A DNA stretch of 64,000 nt from Nocardia anaemiae NBRC 100462 (GCF_001612725.1 NZ_BDAZ01000014.1:92984-156983); one strand, 5' to 3'; numbered from the stretch's first letter, positions 16,410 through 26,718 are shown. The notes: generated from the sequence alone by a model not told the origin. Program-made: numbers and translations.

Positions 16410-17894
16410 ATGACGACCTCAGAACTTCCCGCACGCACGTCCCTGATCGCCGATGTCCGAAACGGCATCGATTACAAGGTGGCGGATCTGTCGCTGGCCG
16501 AATTCGGTCGCAAGGAGATCCGCCTCGCCGAGCACGAGATGCCCGGTCTGATGGCGCTGCGCCGCGAGTACGCGGAGGTGCTGCCGCTGAAGGGTGCCCG
16601 CATCTCCGGTTCGCTGCACATGACCATCCAGACCGCCGTGCTGATCGAGACGCTGACCGCGCTGGGCGCCGAGGTCCGCTGGGCCTCCTGCAACATCTTC
16701 TCCACCCAGGACCACGCCGCCGCGGCGGTCGTCGTCGGACCGCACGGCACCGTGGACGAGCCCAAGGGCACCCCCGTCTTCGCCTGGAAGGGCGAGACCC
16801 TGGAGGAGTACTGGTGGGCCGCCGAGCAGATGCTGACCTGGCCGGGTGAGCCTGCCAATATGATCCTCGACGACGGCGGTGACGCCACCATGCTGGTGCT
16901 GCGCGGCGCGCAGTTCGAGAAGGCGGGCGTGGTGCCGCCGGAGGACGAGGACCACTCGACCGAGTACAAGGTCTTCCTGAACCTGCTGCGCGAGCGCTTC
17001 GAAACCGATAAGACCAAGTGGGGCAAGATCGCCGCATCGGTGCAGGGCGTCACCGAGGAGACCACCACCGGCGTGCTGCGGCTCTACCAGTTCGCGGCGG
17101 CGGGTGAGCTGGTGTTCCCGGCGATCAATGTCAACGACTCGGTCACCAAGTCCAAGTTCGACAACAAGTACGGCACCCGCCACTCGCTCATCGACGGAAT
17201 CAACCGGGGCACCGACGTTTTGATCGGTGGCAAGAAGGTACTGATCTGCGGCTACGGCGACGTCGGCAAGGGCTGCGCGGAATCGCTTGCGGGACAGGGC
17301 GCCCGGGTACAGGTCACCGAAATCGATCCGATCAACGCACTGCAGGCGCTGATGGACGGCTACGACGTCGTCACCGTCGAGCAGGCGATCGGCCAGGCCG
17401 ATATCGTCATCACCTCGACCGGCAACAAGGACATCATCACCCTCGATCACATGAAGGCGATGAAGGACCAGGCCATCCTCGGCAACATCGGTCACTTCGA
17501 CAACGAGATCGATATGGCGGCGCTGGAGCGTTCCGGCGCAACGAAATTGAATATCAAGCCGCAGGTCGACCTGTGGACGTTCAAAGAGTCCGGCAAGTCC
17601 ATCATCGTGCTGTCCGAGGGCCGACTGCTGAATCTCGGCAATGCCACCGGACATCCGTCGTTCGTGATGTCGAACAGCTTCTCCAATCAGGTGATCGCGC
17701 AGATCGAACTGTGGACCAAGCCGGAGGAGTACGACAACGAGGTCTACCGCCTGCCCAAGCATCTGGACGAGAAGGTCGCGCGCATCCACGTCGAGGCGCT
17801 CGGCGGCACGCTGACCAAGCTCACCAAGGATCAGGCCGAGTACATCGGCGTCGACGTCGAGGGCCCCTACAAGCCCGACCACTACCGCTACTGA
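16410..17894 (+). CDS. ahcY: Adenosylhomocysteinase
   Basis: A 494-residue NAD-dependent S-adenosyl-L-homocysteine hydrolase that clears the by-product of methyl transfer to adenosine and homocysteine. The NAD-binding GYGDVGKG lies near residue 281, and family motifs such as [16 protein letters not shown] (with the catalytic lysine) and the C-terminal KPDHYRY are intact. The length equals the mycobacterial enzyme (Rv3248c). AGGAGAGG lies upstream with a rather long spacing. The short leader (69 bp) leaves no room for an SAH riboswitch. Confidence 0.97.
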   Translation: MTTSELPARTSLIADVRNGIDYKVADLSLAEFGRKEIRLAEHEMPGLMALRREYAEVLPLKGARISGSLHMTIQTAVLIETLTALGAEVRWASCNIFSTQDHAAAAVVVGPHGTVDEPKGTPVFAWKGETLEEYWWAAEQMLTWPGEPANMILDDGGDATMLVLRGAQFEKAGVVPPEDEDHSTEYKVFLNLLRERFETDKTKWGKIAASVQGVTEETTTGVLRLYQFAAAGELVFPAINVNDSVTKSKFDNKYGTRHSLIDGINRGTDVLIGGKKVLICGYGDVGKGCAESLAGQGARVQVTEIDPINALQALMDGYDVVTVEQAIGQADIVITSTGNKDIITLDHMKAMKDQAILGNIGHFDNEIDMAALERSGATKLNIKPQVDLWTFKESGKSIIVLSEGRLLNLGNATGHPSFVMSNSFSNQVIAQIELWTKPEEYDNEVYRLPKHLDEKVARIHVEALGGTLTKLTKDQAEYIGVDVEGPYKPDHYRY

Positions 17895-17925
17895 GCCGCG
17901 GCCGGTAGCACCGAAAAGGCCTGCG

Positions 17926-17953
17926 CCCCGCCGACCGAGCCCGGTCGGCGGGG
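17926..17953 (+). terminator. Hairpin terminator after ahcY
   Basis: A perfect 11-bp stem CCCCGCCGACC / GGTCGGCGGGG with loop GAGCCC, 31 bp after the ahcY stop. The poly-U tail is weak, as is common in high-GC actinomycetes. Confidence 0.75.
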
Positions 17954-17982
17954 TGCTGTCATTCGGTGTCGTGGCCTGGCGG

Positions 17983-17988
17983 TAGCCT
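17983..17988 (+). promoter_or_regulatory. -10 box for leaderless tmk transcript
   Basis: TAGCCT, then seven bases, then ATG 17996. No Shine-Dalgarno sequence. Confidence 0.55.
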
Positions 17989-17995
17989 GCTCGCC

Positions 17996-18643
17996 ATGGG
18001 AGTGTTGGTTGCGGTCGAGGGCCTCGACGGCGCTGGGAAGCGGACGCTGATCGACAGCGTTGTCGCGAACCTGCGCGCGCGGGGTCTGCGTGCGCAAACA
18101 CTTGCGTTTCCACGTTATGACCAGTCCATCCACGCCGATCTCGCGGCCGAGGCATTGCGTGGCGCTCATGGCGATCTCGCCGATTCGGTGCACGGCATGG
18201 CACTGATGTTCGCACTCGATCGGGCGGCGGCTCGCGATGACCTGTCGAAGTTGTTGGCCGACAACGACATCGTGATCCTGGACCGCTATGTGGCCTCCAA
18301 TGCCGCGTATTCGGCTGCCCGCCTGCATCAGTCGGCCGACGGCGAAATCGTGCGCTGGGTGGGCGAATTGGAGTTCGGTCGGTTCGAGCTGCCGGTGCCG
18401 ACGCTGCAGCTGTTGCTGGACGTGCCGACCGACGTCGCGGCCGAGCGTGCCAGGCTGCGTGGCGAACTCGACGACAGTCGCGCCCTCGATGCCTACGAGC
18501 GCGACGGCGGACTACAGCGACGCACCGGCGAGGTGTACCGTGAGCTGGCCGAACGGGACTGGTACGGGCCGTGGTCGAGATACCGATCCGGTGACGATCC
18601 GGCGACGCTCACTACTCGTTTGGTCGAAATTGTTGCCGGATAA
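17996..18643 (+). CDS. tmk: Thymidylate kinase
   Basis: A 215-residue dTMP kinase (dTMP + ATP to dTDP). The P-loop reads EGLDGAGKRTL with the lysine-arginine pair seen in mycobacterial Tmk. FPRYDQS and DRYVASNAAYS are the DRY/H and substrate loops of this family. ATG 17996 (MGVLVAVEGLDG) is preceded by a -10 box seven bases upstream, so it is probably leaderless; the in-frame ATG at 17966 lies upstream of that box. It is followed 78 bp later by mtrA, as in Rv3247c-Rv3246c. Confidence 0.95.
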   Translation: MGVLVAVEGLDGAGKRTLIDSVVANLRARGLRAQTLAFPRYDQSIHADLAAEALRGAHGDLADSVHGMALMFALDRAAARDDLSKLLADNDIVILDRYVASNAAYSAARLHQSADGEIVRWVGELEFGRFELPVPTLQLLLDVPTDVAAERARLRGELDDSRALDAYERDGGLQRRTGEVYRELAERDWYGPWSRYRSGDDPATLTTRLVEIVAG

Positions 18644-18721
18644 GGTTGGATGTGCGGCGGGATTGCACCAGTGTTGGCGTGGCGGCCCGTTCCGAGCGCG
18701 AGAGATGACAACATAGTACTT

Positions 18722-19399
18722 ATGAAGCCGAAGATTCTGGTCGTCGACGACGATATGGCACTCGCTGAGATGCTGACGATCGTCTTGCGCGGGGAAGGGT
18801 TCGACCCGCATGTGGTCGGCGACGGCACGCAGGCGCTGGCGGCGGTTCGGGAGATTCGTCCCGATCTGGTGCTGCTCGACCTGATGCTGCCGGGCATGAA
18901 CGGTATCGACGTATGCCGGGTGCTGCGGGCCGACTCCGGAGTTCCGATCGTGATGCTCACGGCGAAGACCGATACGGTCGACGTCGTGCTCGGTCTGGAG
19001 TCCGGAGCCGACGATTACATCGTCAAGCCCTTCAAGCCGAAGGAACTCGTCGCCCGGGTGCGTGCCCGCCTACGACGCACCGAGGAAGAGCCCGCCGAGC
19101 TGCTCTCCATCGCCGATATCGTCATCGATGTGCCCGCGCACAAGGTGACCCGCGGCGGTGCGCAGATCTCGCTGACGCCGCTGGAGTTCGATCTGCTCGT
19201 CGCGCTGGCCCGCAAGCCGCGCCAGGTCTTCACCCGTGAAGTACTGCTCGAACAGGTCTGGGGCTACCGGCACGCGGCCGATACCCGCCTGGTGAACGTG
19301 CACGTACAGCGGTTGCGCGCGAAGGTCGAGAAGGATCCGGAGAATCCGGAGATCGTGCTGACCGTCCGGGGTGTTGGCTACAAGGCCGGACCGCCGTGA
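18722..19399 (+). CDS. mtrA: Two-component response regulator MtrA
   Basis: A 225-residue OmpR-family regulator. The receiver domain has [14 protein letters not shown] (acidic pocket), [13 protein letters not shown] with the phosphoacceptor Asp, MLTAK (Thr) and IVKPFKPKE (Lys). The C-terminal winged helix carries [15 protein letters not shown] and [16 protein letters not shown]. MtrA controls cell wall, division and resuscitation genes in mycobacteria. ATG 18722 has no clear Shine-Dalgarno sequence; CATAGT just upstream could be part of a -10 box. The TGA overlaps the GTG of a 53-codon junction ORF that leads to mtrB. Confidence 0.96.
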   Translation: MKPKILVVDDDMALAEMLTIVLRGEGFDPHVVGDGTQALAAVREIRPDLVLLDLMLPGMNGIDVCRVLRADSGVPIVMLTAKTDTVDVVLGLESGADDYIVKPFKPKELVARVRARLRRTEEEPAELLSIADIVIDVPAHKVTRGGAQISLTPLEFDLLVALARKPRQVFTREVLLEQVWGYRHAADTRLVNVHVQRLRAKVEKDPENPEIVLTVRGVGYKAGPP

Positions 19400-19557
19400 G
19401 CGAGCGCAGCGAGCGAACGAGAAGGCACAGCCGAGCACTCGCTCGTGGCGGAGCCGAGCGCCAGCGAGGCGCAGCCATGAGCGAGCGAAGCGAGCGAACC
19501 AAAGACACAGCGTTCGCGAGAACGGCGCAGCCGAGCGCCAGCGAGGCGAAGCCGTGA
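19396..19557 (+). repeat. Junction repeat ORF (family A), double copy, mtrA to mtrB
   Basis: A 53-codon ORF from GTG 19396, overlapping the mtrA stop (GTGA), to TGA 19555-19557, overlapping the mtrB GTG (GTGA). It is two repeat copies in tandem. The second starts at ATG 19477 and encodes [12 protein letters not shown]...PSASEAKP; the first begins [19 protein letters not shown]. It occupies the whole gap between the kinase and its regulator. No similar spacer is known to me in mycobacteria. Confidence 0.6.
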
Positions 19558-21503
19558 TCGGTGGCGATGCGGATCGTTCGACTGCCTCGCCCGGTCTGGT
19601 GCAGCGTCTCGAACGATCCCTCGCGCCGGTGGTCGCTTGGCTCAAGGAGGTCGGCAGCGCCCTCGGCCATGTTTGGCGGCGTTCGCTGCAGTTGCGCGTC
19701 ATCGTGTCCACACTCACCCTGTCGCTGATCGTCATCACGATCCTGGGTGTGGTGCTGACCAGTCAGATCACCGATCGATTGATCGACGCGAAGATCAACG
19801 GCGCGGTCGAGGAGATGGATCGCGCCCGCAATACGGTGGAGAGCCAGCTGGCCGGTGTGCACGATATCGGCACCCAGCAGCAGCGTCTGATCGATGCCCG
19901 CAATGCGCTGTCCAACCGCGGTGGGACCGGCCAATCCACCGGTGTGGCAGGCAGTTTCGATTCGGCGCTGAGCATTGTCGGCGGTACGCCGCAGCAGCAG
20001 ATCTCGACCGGGCCGATCCAGGAGGTGCCCGAGGAACTGCGCCGGTTCGTCGCGCGCAACCAGGTCAGCTACCAGTTCGCCACGGTCGCGGATCCGGACG
20101 GCTACCACGGCCGGGCGCTGATCATCGGCAGCCCGAGCGCGGAGATCCCGACGCTGCAGATCTACCTGATCTTTCCGCTGGCCAATGAGGAGCGCAGCCT
20201 GTCGCTGATGCGCGGCACCATGATGATCGGCGGCATCGTGCTGTTGGTGCTGTTGGCCGCGATCACCGCACTGGTCACCCGGCAGGTGGTGCTGCCGATC
20301 CGCTCGGCCGCGCGGATCGCGGGCCGCTTCGCCGACGGCAGGCTCAAGGAACGCATGCTGGTGCGCGGCGAGGACGATATGGCGCGGCTGGCCCAAGCCT
20401 TCAACGAGATGGCCGAGAGTCTGTCCAACCAGATCAACGAGTTGGCGGAGTTCGGAAATCTGCAGCGCCGCTTCACCTCCGATGTCAGCCACGAGCTGCG
20501 CACCCCGTTGACCACCGTCCGGATGGCCGCGGATCTCATCCACGGCAGCAGCGACGATCTCGATCCAGCGCTGGCCCGCAGCTCCGAACTGCTGGTCACC
20601 GAACTCGACCGCTTCGAGGGTCTGCTCAACGATCTGCTCGAGATCAGCCGCCACGATGCCGGTGTGGCCGAACTGCAGATCGAATCGCTGGACGTGCGGA
20701 TGTGCGCGCGGGCGGCGATCTCCACCGTGCGGCATCTGGCCAAGGAATCCGGTGTCGAGGTGGTCATCGACATGCCGGATGAGCCGCTGGTCGCCGAGGT
20801 CGATCCGCGCCGGGTGGAGCGGGTGCTGCGCAATCTGCTGGCCAATGCGATCGACCACAGCGAGGGCAAGCCGGTGCTGATCCGGATGCGCGGTGATGTC
20901 GAGGCCAATGCGGTCGCGGTCATCGTGCGCGATCAGGGTGTGGGCCTGCGTCCTGGTGAGGAGAAGTTGGTCTTCAACCGGTTCTGGCGCTCGGATCCGT
21001 CCCGGATGCGGCGCTCCGGCGGCACCGGGCTCGGTCTGTCGATCAGCGTCGAGGACGCGAATCTGCACGAGGGCAAACTCGAGGCGTGGGGCGAGCTCGG
21101 TATCGGCGCGAGCTTCCGGCTCACCCTGCCGCTGGTGCGCGGCAAGAAGATGGGTGCGAGCCCGCTGCCGCTGGAACCGGTGCTGCGCAAGGCATTGCCC
21201 GCGCCGCGGGTCGGTCCGGAACCGGCCGGGGATCCCGACACCGATGGGACGGAAACCGAAGCGACGGTCACGGACTTGTCGATGATCCGCGTCGAGACCA
21301 ACGGTGGCGAATCGGTCCCGAGCGAAACCGATCCGGTCGCGGCGGATGTCGACGCGGCGGATGCGAGCGACTCGAACGGCGTCGGTTCGATCGGATCCGT
21401 ACCCATCAACGGCACCGGACCGGAGGCCGAGGAAACCGAATCCACCGAACCGAAGCAGACCGGGCACAGCGTGCCGGGTGACGGCGGAGACGTACAGTCA
21501 TGA
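19554..21503 (+). CDS. mtrB: Sensor histidine kinase MtrB
   Basis: A 649-residue membrane kinase. Transmembrane helices flank an extracytoplasmic domain (TM1 near [21 protein letters not shown]2 near [19 protein letters not shown]). A HAMP domain follows, then the H-box [19 protein letters not shown]-box NAIDHSE and G-box GTGLGLSI. The last ~100 residues are acidic and low complexity. It phosphorylates MtrA. GTG 19554 fits the short cytoplasmic N-terminus; the frame is open to 19371, but that part is junction-repeat DNA. It overlaps lpqB by 4 bp (ATGA). Confidence 0.95.
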   Translation: MIGGDADRSTASPGLVQRLERSLAPVVAWLKEVGSALGHVWRRSLQLRVIVSTLTLSLIVITILGVVLTSQITDRLIDAKINGAVEEMDRARNTVESQLAGVHDIGTQQQRLIDARNALSNRGGTGQSTGVAGSFDSALSIVGGTPQQQISTGPIQEVPEELRRFVARNQVSYQFATVADPDGYHGRALIIGSPSAEIPTLQIYLIFPLANEERSLSLMRGTMMIGGIVLLVLLAAITALVTRQVVLPIRSAARIAGRFADGRLKERMLVRGEDDMARLAQAFNEMAESLSNQINELAEFGNLQRRFTSDVSHELRTPLTTVRMAADLIHGSSDDLDPALARSSELLVTELDRFEGLLNDLLEISRHDAGVAELQIESLDVRMCARAAISTVRHLAKESGVEVVIDMPDEPLVAEVDPRRVERVLRNLLANAIDHSEGKPVLIRMRGDVEANAVAVIVRDQGVGLRPGEEKLVFNRFWRSDPSRMRRSGGTGLGLSISVEDANLHEGKLEAWGELGIGASFRLTLPLVRGKKMGASPLPLEPVLRKALPAPRVGPEPAGDPDTDGTETEATVTDLSMIRVETNGGESVPSETDPVAADVDAADASDSNGVGSIGSVPINGTGPEAEETESTEPKQTGHSVPGDGGDVQS

Positions 21504-23323
21504 GGATGCGTAGCTGGTATCCGAGGCGCACAACGCTGCGGCTGTCCGTGCTCGGCGCGGCTGCCGTGGCCGCGCTGTTGGTGCTCACCGGGTGCGCGAG
21601 CCTGCCGGAATCCTCCGCTCCGCAGGCACTCGGCACCATCAATCGCCAGCCCACCTCCGACGGTCCGCCGCCGCCCATCGGCGGTCGCGACCCGGACCTG
21701 CTGCTGCGCGATTTTCTGCAGGCCACCGCCGATCCGGCCAACCGGCATGCGGCCGCACGGCAGTACATGACACAGTCGGCGGCGTCCCAGTGGGACGACA
21801 GGGCGGGCACGCTGATCGTGGATAGGGCCGATACCCTGCGCGAATCGCGTTCGGGCGATAAGGCGACCTATGTGATCCGGGCGCACAAGGTCGGCGAGCT
21901 GGCCGCCGACGGCGCCTATCGGGCCATCGACGCTCCCTTGGAAAACAAGATCGAAATGTCCAAGGTCGACGGTGAATGGCGCATCGATGAGCTGCCCGAC
22001 GGCGTGGTGATGGAGCAGACCGCCTTCGCCAAGTCCTACCGCCGCTACGTCCTGTACTTCGTCGACCCGACCGGCACCACTGTCGTGCCGGATCTGCGCT
22101 GGATTTCGGTGGCCAAGAATCAGCTGGCCCAGCGCCTGCTCGGTCTGCTGGCCGAGGGGACCCAGCCCGCGCTCGCCTCGGTCGTGCGCAATGAGCTCGC
22201 ACCACCGGTGAGCCTGCGTGGCCCGATAACCAAACCGAACAACGACAACAACGATGTCGGTGTCGGGCTCGGCGGGGTGCGCATCGACTTCGCCGGTGCT
22301 TCCGGGCTGTCCCCGCGCGATAAGGAGCTGTTGGCCGGACAGGTGGTGCTCACGCTCGCGGGCGCGGAAATCCTCGGCCCGTACATGCTGCTCGCCGACG
22401 GCAAACCGTTCGACGACCGCTTCGCCGCCAATGGATGGTCGGTCGCCGATGTCGAACAGCTGAGCCCAGCTGTCTACGCGCGCAACCAGATCGGGCTGCA
22501 CGCACTGCGCAACGGCTCGCTGGTGCAGGTCGCCGACAGCGGGATGGTCACCCCGCCCGGCTACTTCGGCGCGGTGAACAATCTGCAGTCGGTAGGGCTC
22601 TCCCCGGACGGTCAATTGGTCGCCGCGGTCGCCGACGCCGGGCGTCCGCCACCGGAGCCGCCGCGCACATTGATGGTCGGCAGCTACGGCGGTAACGCCT
22701 TCCCGGTCGCGGAGGGCTCCACCATCAGCCGACCGTCCTGGAATGCCGACGGCACCGCCGCCTGGGCGGTGATAGATGGCGAGCGGGTCATCCGCGCGGT
22801 TACCGATCGCGCCACCGGAAACGTCTCGGTACAGGACGTGGATATCTCGGCGCTGATGGCCTCGGCACAGGGATCGCCGCTGCGACTGCCGATCACCGAG
22901 TTGCGGATCTCGCGCACCGGCGTGCGCGCGGCGCTCATCGCCGACGGCAAGGTCTATGTGGCCGTGGTCGAACGACGCCCGGACGGCAAATACGCGCTCA
23001 CCTCACCGGTCCAACTAGCGCTCACACTCAGCACACGGGCGGTGTCGTTGAGCTGGCTCACCGCGGAAACCATCGTCATCGCGCGGGAGGGCAATGTCGA
23101 TCCGCTGACGACTGTCTCGATCGACGGATCGCAGCCGACGCCGCAGATCAGCCAGAATCTGACCGCACCCGTTCGGGTGGTCAGTGCCTCTTCGGAAGCC
23201 GAATACGTGGGAGATTCGCGCGCGGTGTTGCAACTCCAATACAGCGAGCAGACCTCCGACCGGTTCTGGCGCGAGGTGCCCGGCCTCAATGGCGACAACT
23301 CCGTCCCGGTGCTTCCCGGCTGA
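21500..23323 (+). CDS. lpqB: Lipoprotein LpqB
   Basis: A 607-residue exported lipoprotein. The signal peptide ends in a lipobox (LVLTGC, Cys33). A GerMN-like domain follows around [16 protein letters not shown], and then a beta-propeller-like region with repeated SPDGQ and WNADGTAAW segments. In mycobacteria LpqB binds the extracellular part of MtrB and tunes MtrA phosphorylation. The ATGA overlap with mtrB supports a working mtrA-mtrB-lpqB unit. Confidence 0.95.
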   Translation: MRMRSWYPRRTTLRLSVLGAAAVAALLVLTGCASLPESSAPQALGTINRQPTSDGPPPPIGGRDPDLLLRDFLQATADPANRHAAARQYMTQSAASQWDDRAGTLIVDRADTLRESRSGDKATYVIRAHKVGELAADGAYRAIDAPLENKIEMSKVDGEWRIDELPDGVVMEQTAFAKSYRRYVLYFVDPTGTTVVPDLRWISVAKNQLAQRLLGLLAEGTQPALASVVRNELAPPVSLRGPITKPNNDNNDVGVGLGGVRIDFAGASGLSPRDKELLAGQVVLTLAGAEILGPYMLLADGKPFDDRFAANGWSVADVEQLSPAVYARNQIGLHALRNGSLVQVADSGMVTPPGYFGAVNNLQSVGLSPDGQLVAAVADAGRPPPEPPRTLMVGSYGGNAFPVAEGSTISRPSWNADGTAAWAVIDGERVIRAVTDRATGNVSVQDVDISALMASAQGSPLRLPITELRISRTGVRAALIADGKVYVAVVERRPDGKYALTSPVQLALTLSTRAVSLSWLTAETIVIAREGNVDPLTTVSIDGSQPTPQISQNLTAPVRVVSASSEAEYVGDSRAVLQLQYSEQTSDRFWREVPGLNGDNSVPVLPG

Positions 23324-23396
23324 TCTTCGGCACCGAAACGAGTACCGCGACACCGGCATTCGCGAATCTGTCGGTGGGTGGGCGCAGACTCGGGCG

Positions 23397-24041
23397 ATGC
23401 GAACCCTGGTGGATCTGATCCTGGCCAACGCCTGTGCCGGATGCGGTGCGGTCGGGGTGGGCTGGTGTGCGGACTGTGCCGCGACCCTGCGGCGGCCGCC
23501 GATGCGGGTGCGGCCGCGCACCGATCCGGGCGTGCCGTGCTGGGCGCTCGCGGCGTATGCGGGTCCGGCGCGGCGGGCGGTGCTCGCGGCGAAGGAGCAC
23601 GGGCGTCGTGATCTGGCCGAGCCATTGGGGCTGGCGCTTGCCGACGGTCTGGCGCGGCTGCGCGATGACCGGCGGCCGCTGATATTGATCCCGGCACCGA
23701 GTCGGCGGGCGGCCGCGCGCCGCCGTGGCGGGGATCCGGTGCTGCGCACGACGTGGGCGGCGGCGCGGTGGCTGCCCGATAGCCGGGTGATACCGATGTT
23801 GCGGGTGTGGTGGGGTGTGCGCGATTCGGTGGGCTTGACAGTCGGTGAGCGCCAACACAATCTGCGCGGTCGGATCATGGCTCGGCCCGGTGCCGGAGCC
23901 GGGTCCGAAATCGCGGCGAATGCCGAGGTTGTACTGGTCGACGATGTGCTCACGACCGGCGCTACGGCCCGCGAATCGGTGCGTGCACTCGACCGGATAG
24001 CGGTGCCGGTACGTGCGGTGTTGGTGACGTGTTCGGCTTGA
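23397..24041 (+). CDS. ComF family phosphoribosyltransferase-like protein
   Basis: A 214-residue protein. The N-terminal LANACAGCGAVGVGWCADC is the cysteine-rich zinc module of ComF proteins. The C-terminal VVLVDDVLTTGATARES is the PRPP-binding loop of type I phosphoribosyltransferases. The role in actinomycetes is unknown (DNA uptake or nucleotide salvage are guesses). It is the counterpart of Rv3242c, lying between lpqB and hpf. Confidence 0.88.
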   Translation: MRTLVDLILANACAGCGAVGVGWCADCAATLRRPPMRVRPRTDPGVPCWALAAYAGPARRAVLAAKEHGRRDLAEPLGLALADGLARLRDDRRPLILIPAPSRRAAARRRGGDPVLRTTWAAARWLPDSRVIPMLRVWWGVRDSVGLTVGERQHNLRGRIMARPGAGAGSEIAANAEVVLVDDVLTTGATARESVRALDRIAVPVRAVLVTCSA

Positions 24042-24223
24042 CTCCGGGAAATTTGCGTGAACAGTGGCGGACCGCCCGTCGACGTACTAGCGTCGCGATC
24101 ACACACCCGAACCGGGAGTTTGGAGGTGGCGCCTCGGACATCATGTGCCGAGAGATTGTCTATCGGCACGGCTCATCCCGCCGCACGCACGCTGGTCTGT
24201 GCGGCCATATCCGGGAGGTACGC

Positions 24224-24988
24224 GTGACGACTTCTTCACGACCTTCAGTGAAAGACGCCCTCGCTGTGAAAGAAACACAGGCCTCGGTGCTGGATGAAAG
24301 CACCCTGGATGCGACAGAGCAAACCACAGCGGACCGACCTCGCGCGCCGCGCGGCGATGTCGTGGTGAAGGGCCGCAATGTGGAGGTTCCCGACCATTTC
24401 CGAATTTACGTCGCGGAGAAACTCTCCCGTGTCGAACGCTTCGATCCGTCGATATTCATCTTCGATGTGGAGTTGTTCCACGAACGCAATCGTCGTCAGC
24501 GCAAAGCCTGCCAACGCGTCGAGATCACCGCACGCGGTAAGGGCCCGGTCGTCCGGGCGGAGGCATGTGCGGACAGCTTCTACGCTGCCCTCGAATCGGT
24601 GACCGCGAAGCTGGAGAGCCGACTGCGTCGGACCAAAGATCGCCGCCGCGTCCATTACGGGGACAAGACCCCGGTGTCGGTGGCCGAGGCGACCGCCGAT
24701 CTGATCGATGACTCACTGTTCGCACAGGCTGAGGGCGCCACCGCCCACGAGCATCCCGAGGCCGAACGCGGTCGGCCCGAAACCGAGCCCGCGGATTACG
24801 CGGCCGGGCCCGGCCATATCGTCCGAACCAAGGTCCATTCCGCGACCCCGATGTCGGTCGACGATGCCCTCTACCAGATGGAGCTGGTCGGCCACGACTT
24901 CTTCCTCTTCCAAGACAAAGAGACCGATCGACCGTCGGTCGTCTACCGTCGCCACGCATTCGACTACGGCCTGATCCGGCTCGCGTAG
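24224..24988 (+). CDS. hpf: Ribosome hibernation-promoting factor, long form
   Basis: A 254-residue long HPF that dimerises and silences 70S ribosomes in stationary phase. The N-terminal S30AE domain spans VVVKGRNVEVPDHFRIYV through ITARGKGPVVRAEAC. The C-terminal dimerisation domain contains MELVGHDFFLFQDKET and ends YRRHAFDYGLIRLA. GTG 24224 has GGGAGG six bases upstream. The residues before the first domain form a ~45-residue low-complexity extension. A strong hairpin lies 17 bp after the stop. It is next to secA in mycobacteria, but here a 10-kb lipid gene block separates the two. Confidence 0.94.
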   Translation: MTTSSRPSVKDALAVKETQASVLDESTLDATEQTTADRPRAPRGDVVVKGRNVEVPDHFRIYVAEKLSRVERFDPSIFIFDVELFHERNRRQRKACQRVEITARGKGPVVRAEACADSFYAALESVTAKLESRLRRTKDRRRVHYGDKTPVSVAEATADLIDDSLFAQAEGATAHEHPEAERGRPETEPADYAAGPGHIVRTKVHSATPMSVDDALYQMELVGHDFFLFQDKETDRPSVVYRRHAFDYGLIRLA

Positions 24989-25004
24989 TACCGCCCTTAC
25001 CCTT

Positions 25005-25046
25005 GTTCTCCGGGCATTCAGCAGATGAGCTGAATGCCCGGAGAAC
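25005..25046. terminator. Bidirectional terminator, 18-bp perfect stem
   Basis: GTTCTCCGGGCATTCAGC and its exact reverse complement flank a 6-base loop AGATGA. It separates hpf (plus) from the convergent EspR-like gene (minus). Confidence 0.88.
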
Positions 25047-25083
25047 ATTGTTATGTGGCTGCGCGGCAACTGATTTCGTCAGC

Positions 25084-25195
25084 GGGTGACTCATCGGGCA
25101 CGCCCGAACCTCGGCGAGGCTATCGACCGCCGGTCCGCGACGACGCTCCCCGGCCTGAGGTTCGGGGAGGTGGGGGAGAAGAAGGTTCTCGGTCT
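25084..25195 (-). repeat. Dispersed intergenic repeat, family B, copy 3
   Basis: On the minus strand: GCGGACCGGCGGTCGATAG, a short spacer, then CGGGCGTGCCCGATGAGT. The order and spacing match copies at 8452 (plus), 26500 (plus) and 60100 (minus). It lies just past the stop of the EspR-like gene. Confidence 0.65.
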
Positions 25196-25616
25196 ACGGT
25201 CGCCGGACCGGTTGATCCGTGCGATGGATGAGCGCGGTCAGCGTGGCGAGATCGACATCGGATCCGCGCAGCGCGATGCTGGCGACATTGGCATCGCGCA
25301 TGGTGGCCAGCAATTCGAGTTCCCGATCGATCGCGGCCGCCGCCGCGCCCGTGGTGGTCAGATAGTCGGCGCTCACGCCGAAGCACTGTGCGATGGCGGT
25401 GAGCAGGTCGGATCCGACCGGCGCGGAATCGAATTCGCCGCGCCGCAGCCGGTCGAGCTGGTCCGCCGCAACGGTGCGGCCCAGTTGCGCGCCGACCTGT
25501 TCGGCCACCGCGGCCGTCGTGCGCTCGGGCTCCGAGCGCGGGTGCACGGTCGCGAATAGTCGATTCACCTTGTGGCTGAGCGTCAGTCGCGCTCGGTTCA
25601 TCGCATCGTCGGTCAT
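25194..25616 (-). CDS. EspR-like helix-turn-helix regulator
   Basis: A 140-residue protein with the layout of mycobacterial EspR (a nucleoid-associated XRE-like regulator of ESX-1): VNRLFATVHP at the start of the domain, an HTH in the QLDRLRRGE region, AIAQCFGVSADYLT, then ELELLATMRDANVASIALRG, which mirrors the EspR dimerisation helix. Similarity is by memory of the EspR pattern, and the true EspR orthologue may lie elsewhere in the genome. It lies 12 bp after a second XRE gene on the same strand, so the two are probably one operon. Confidence 0.72.
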   Translation of the reverse strand: MTDDAMNRARLTLSHKVNRLFATVHPRSEPERTTAAVAEQVGAQLGRTVAADQLDRLRRGEFDSAPVGSDLLTAIAQCFGVSADYLTTTGAAAAAIDRELELLATMRDANVASIALRGSDVDLATLTALIHRTDQPVRRP

Positions 25617-25628
25617 CTGTACTGCCCT

Positions 25629-26333
25629 CTACTGCTTGCCGTTTCGAATCGATGCCGCGCCGGGATTGGCCGCCAGCCAGCGTGCGCGGAAGCGGCCCTC
25701 GGTACCGGCGTCCACATCCTCCGCGCGTCCGGCTAGCCAGCGCCGATAGCGGCGTTCCTCCAGGTCGGCGGGATCGCTGGACTCGGCGGGCACATCGAGC
25801 AGATGTGCGAACGCCATCGCGACCAAGGGGTGCAGGGTTTTGCCGGGTCCGCCGTTGCGTTCCAGCATCGCGGTGGCGTAGCGCGCGGACAGCCGCGAGA
25901 CGACCCCGTTGAGCTCCGAGATGGCCGACACCACATGGGGTTCGGTGGTCCGGCCGCGCTCGACCGCATCATTGAGCCGACCGGCTGCGGCGAGCAGTCC
26001 GGTCAGGTCGGAGAGTTCGAAGCGGATCGAATCGGGTCCGGAGACGATCGACTCGTCGGTGCTCGGGGTGTGCGGCGCGACCTCGCGCGCGGTCGGATCG
26101 CCGCCCGCATAGGTGCGCGCCGCACTGCCGGGCAGCCAGCGCAGCGGCGCGTCGAGTTTGTTCAGGGTGTGCGTGCTGATGGTCGCATCGCCGTCTTCGA
26201 TCTTGCGGATCGTCGGCGCCGAGGGCCCTCCCAGATCGCCGATCTGCATCTGGGTGAGGCCGAGTTCGTCCCGGCGTTCCTTGATGATTCGGCCGAAGCG
26301 CTTATGTCGCGACAGCTCCGAAGGGCTTTGCAT
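25629..26333 (-). CDS. XRE-family transcriptional regulator
   Basis: A 234-residue protein with an N-terminal Cro/C1-type helix-turn-helix (RFGRIIKERRDELGLTQMQI, then APTIRKIEDG), followed by a helical C-terminal part of unknown role. The open frame reaches ATG 26378, but ATG 26333 has GAGG six bases upstream and starts MQSPSELSRHKRFG; the earlier ATGs lack a site. The upstream region is strikingly AT-rich with a direct repeat of AGAAAAGATT/AGAAAGATT, a possible autoregulatory site. Function unknown. Confidence 0.7.
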   Translation of the reverse strand: MQSPSELSRHKRFGRIIKERRDELGLTQMQIGDLGGPSAPTIRKIEDGDATISTHTLNKLDAPLRWLPGSAARTYAGGDPTAREVAPHTPSTDESIVSGPDSIRFELSDLTGLLAAAGRLNDAVERGRTTEPHVVSAISELNGVVSRLSARYATAMLERNGGPGKTLHPLVAMAFAHLLDVPAESSDPADLEERRYRRWLAGRAEDVDAGTEGRFRARWLAANPGAASIRNGKQ

Positions 26334-26499
26334 AGTGAGCCTCATGCTAGGGCTTTTTGGGACAAAAGCCAACTTCATAGAAAAGATTTGAAAAACTAAT
26401 AGAAAGATTGCTACTGTTTCCTCGCGCCGAGCGTGTGTCGACGTCGACCTAGCGAGTTCCGGGACGAGCAGGGGCGTTCGCCGGGACGGGCGCTGCTCA

Positions 26500-26620
26500 T
26501 CCGCCTCCCGGGTCTTTTGCCACGGGTGCCCCGACAGCGTCGTCGTGGGCGGCGGTTGAGTGCCGGACTCGCTTTCGGGCGTGCCCGATGAGTTACCGAT
26601 GTGCTTGTGAAATCAGGGCA
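26500..26620 (+). repeat. Dispersed intergenic repeat, family B, copy 2
   Basis: Carries CTCATCCGCCTCC near its left end, then GCGTCGTCGTGGGCGGCGGT, then the core GGGCGTGCCCGATGAGTTAC followed by CGATGTGC and AAATCAGG. It matches copy 1 (8452) along its whole length and copies 3 and 4 over the core. Confidence 0.65.
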
Positions 26621-26698
26621 CAGCGGTCGGTTGAGAATGCCCGGCTCAGCGGCGATGGAGGGGATCGCTGAGCCGGGTCCTCCCGGGTCTGGACCTCG

Positions 26699-26718
26699 AA
26701 CTTACTTCCGAGTAAGTT
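26699..26718. promoter_or_regulatory. Operator-like inverted repeat upstream of thiolase
   Basis: AACTTACT-TCCG-AGTAAGTT is a perfect 8-bp inverted repeat with a 4-bp spacer, 31 bp before the thiolase GTG. It has the same form as the sites at 30267-30286 and 33054-33073, and is typical of TetR/FadR-type operators. Confidence 0.6.

Noticed and set aside
25086..25559. 157-residue plus-strand ORF
   Set aside because: Antisense to the EspR-like gene and starts inside a family B repeat.
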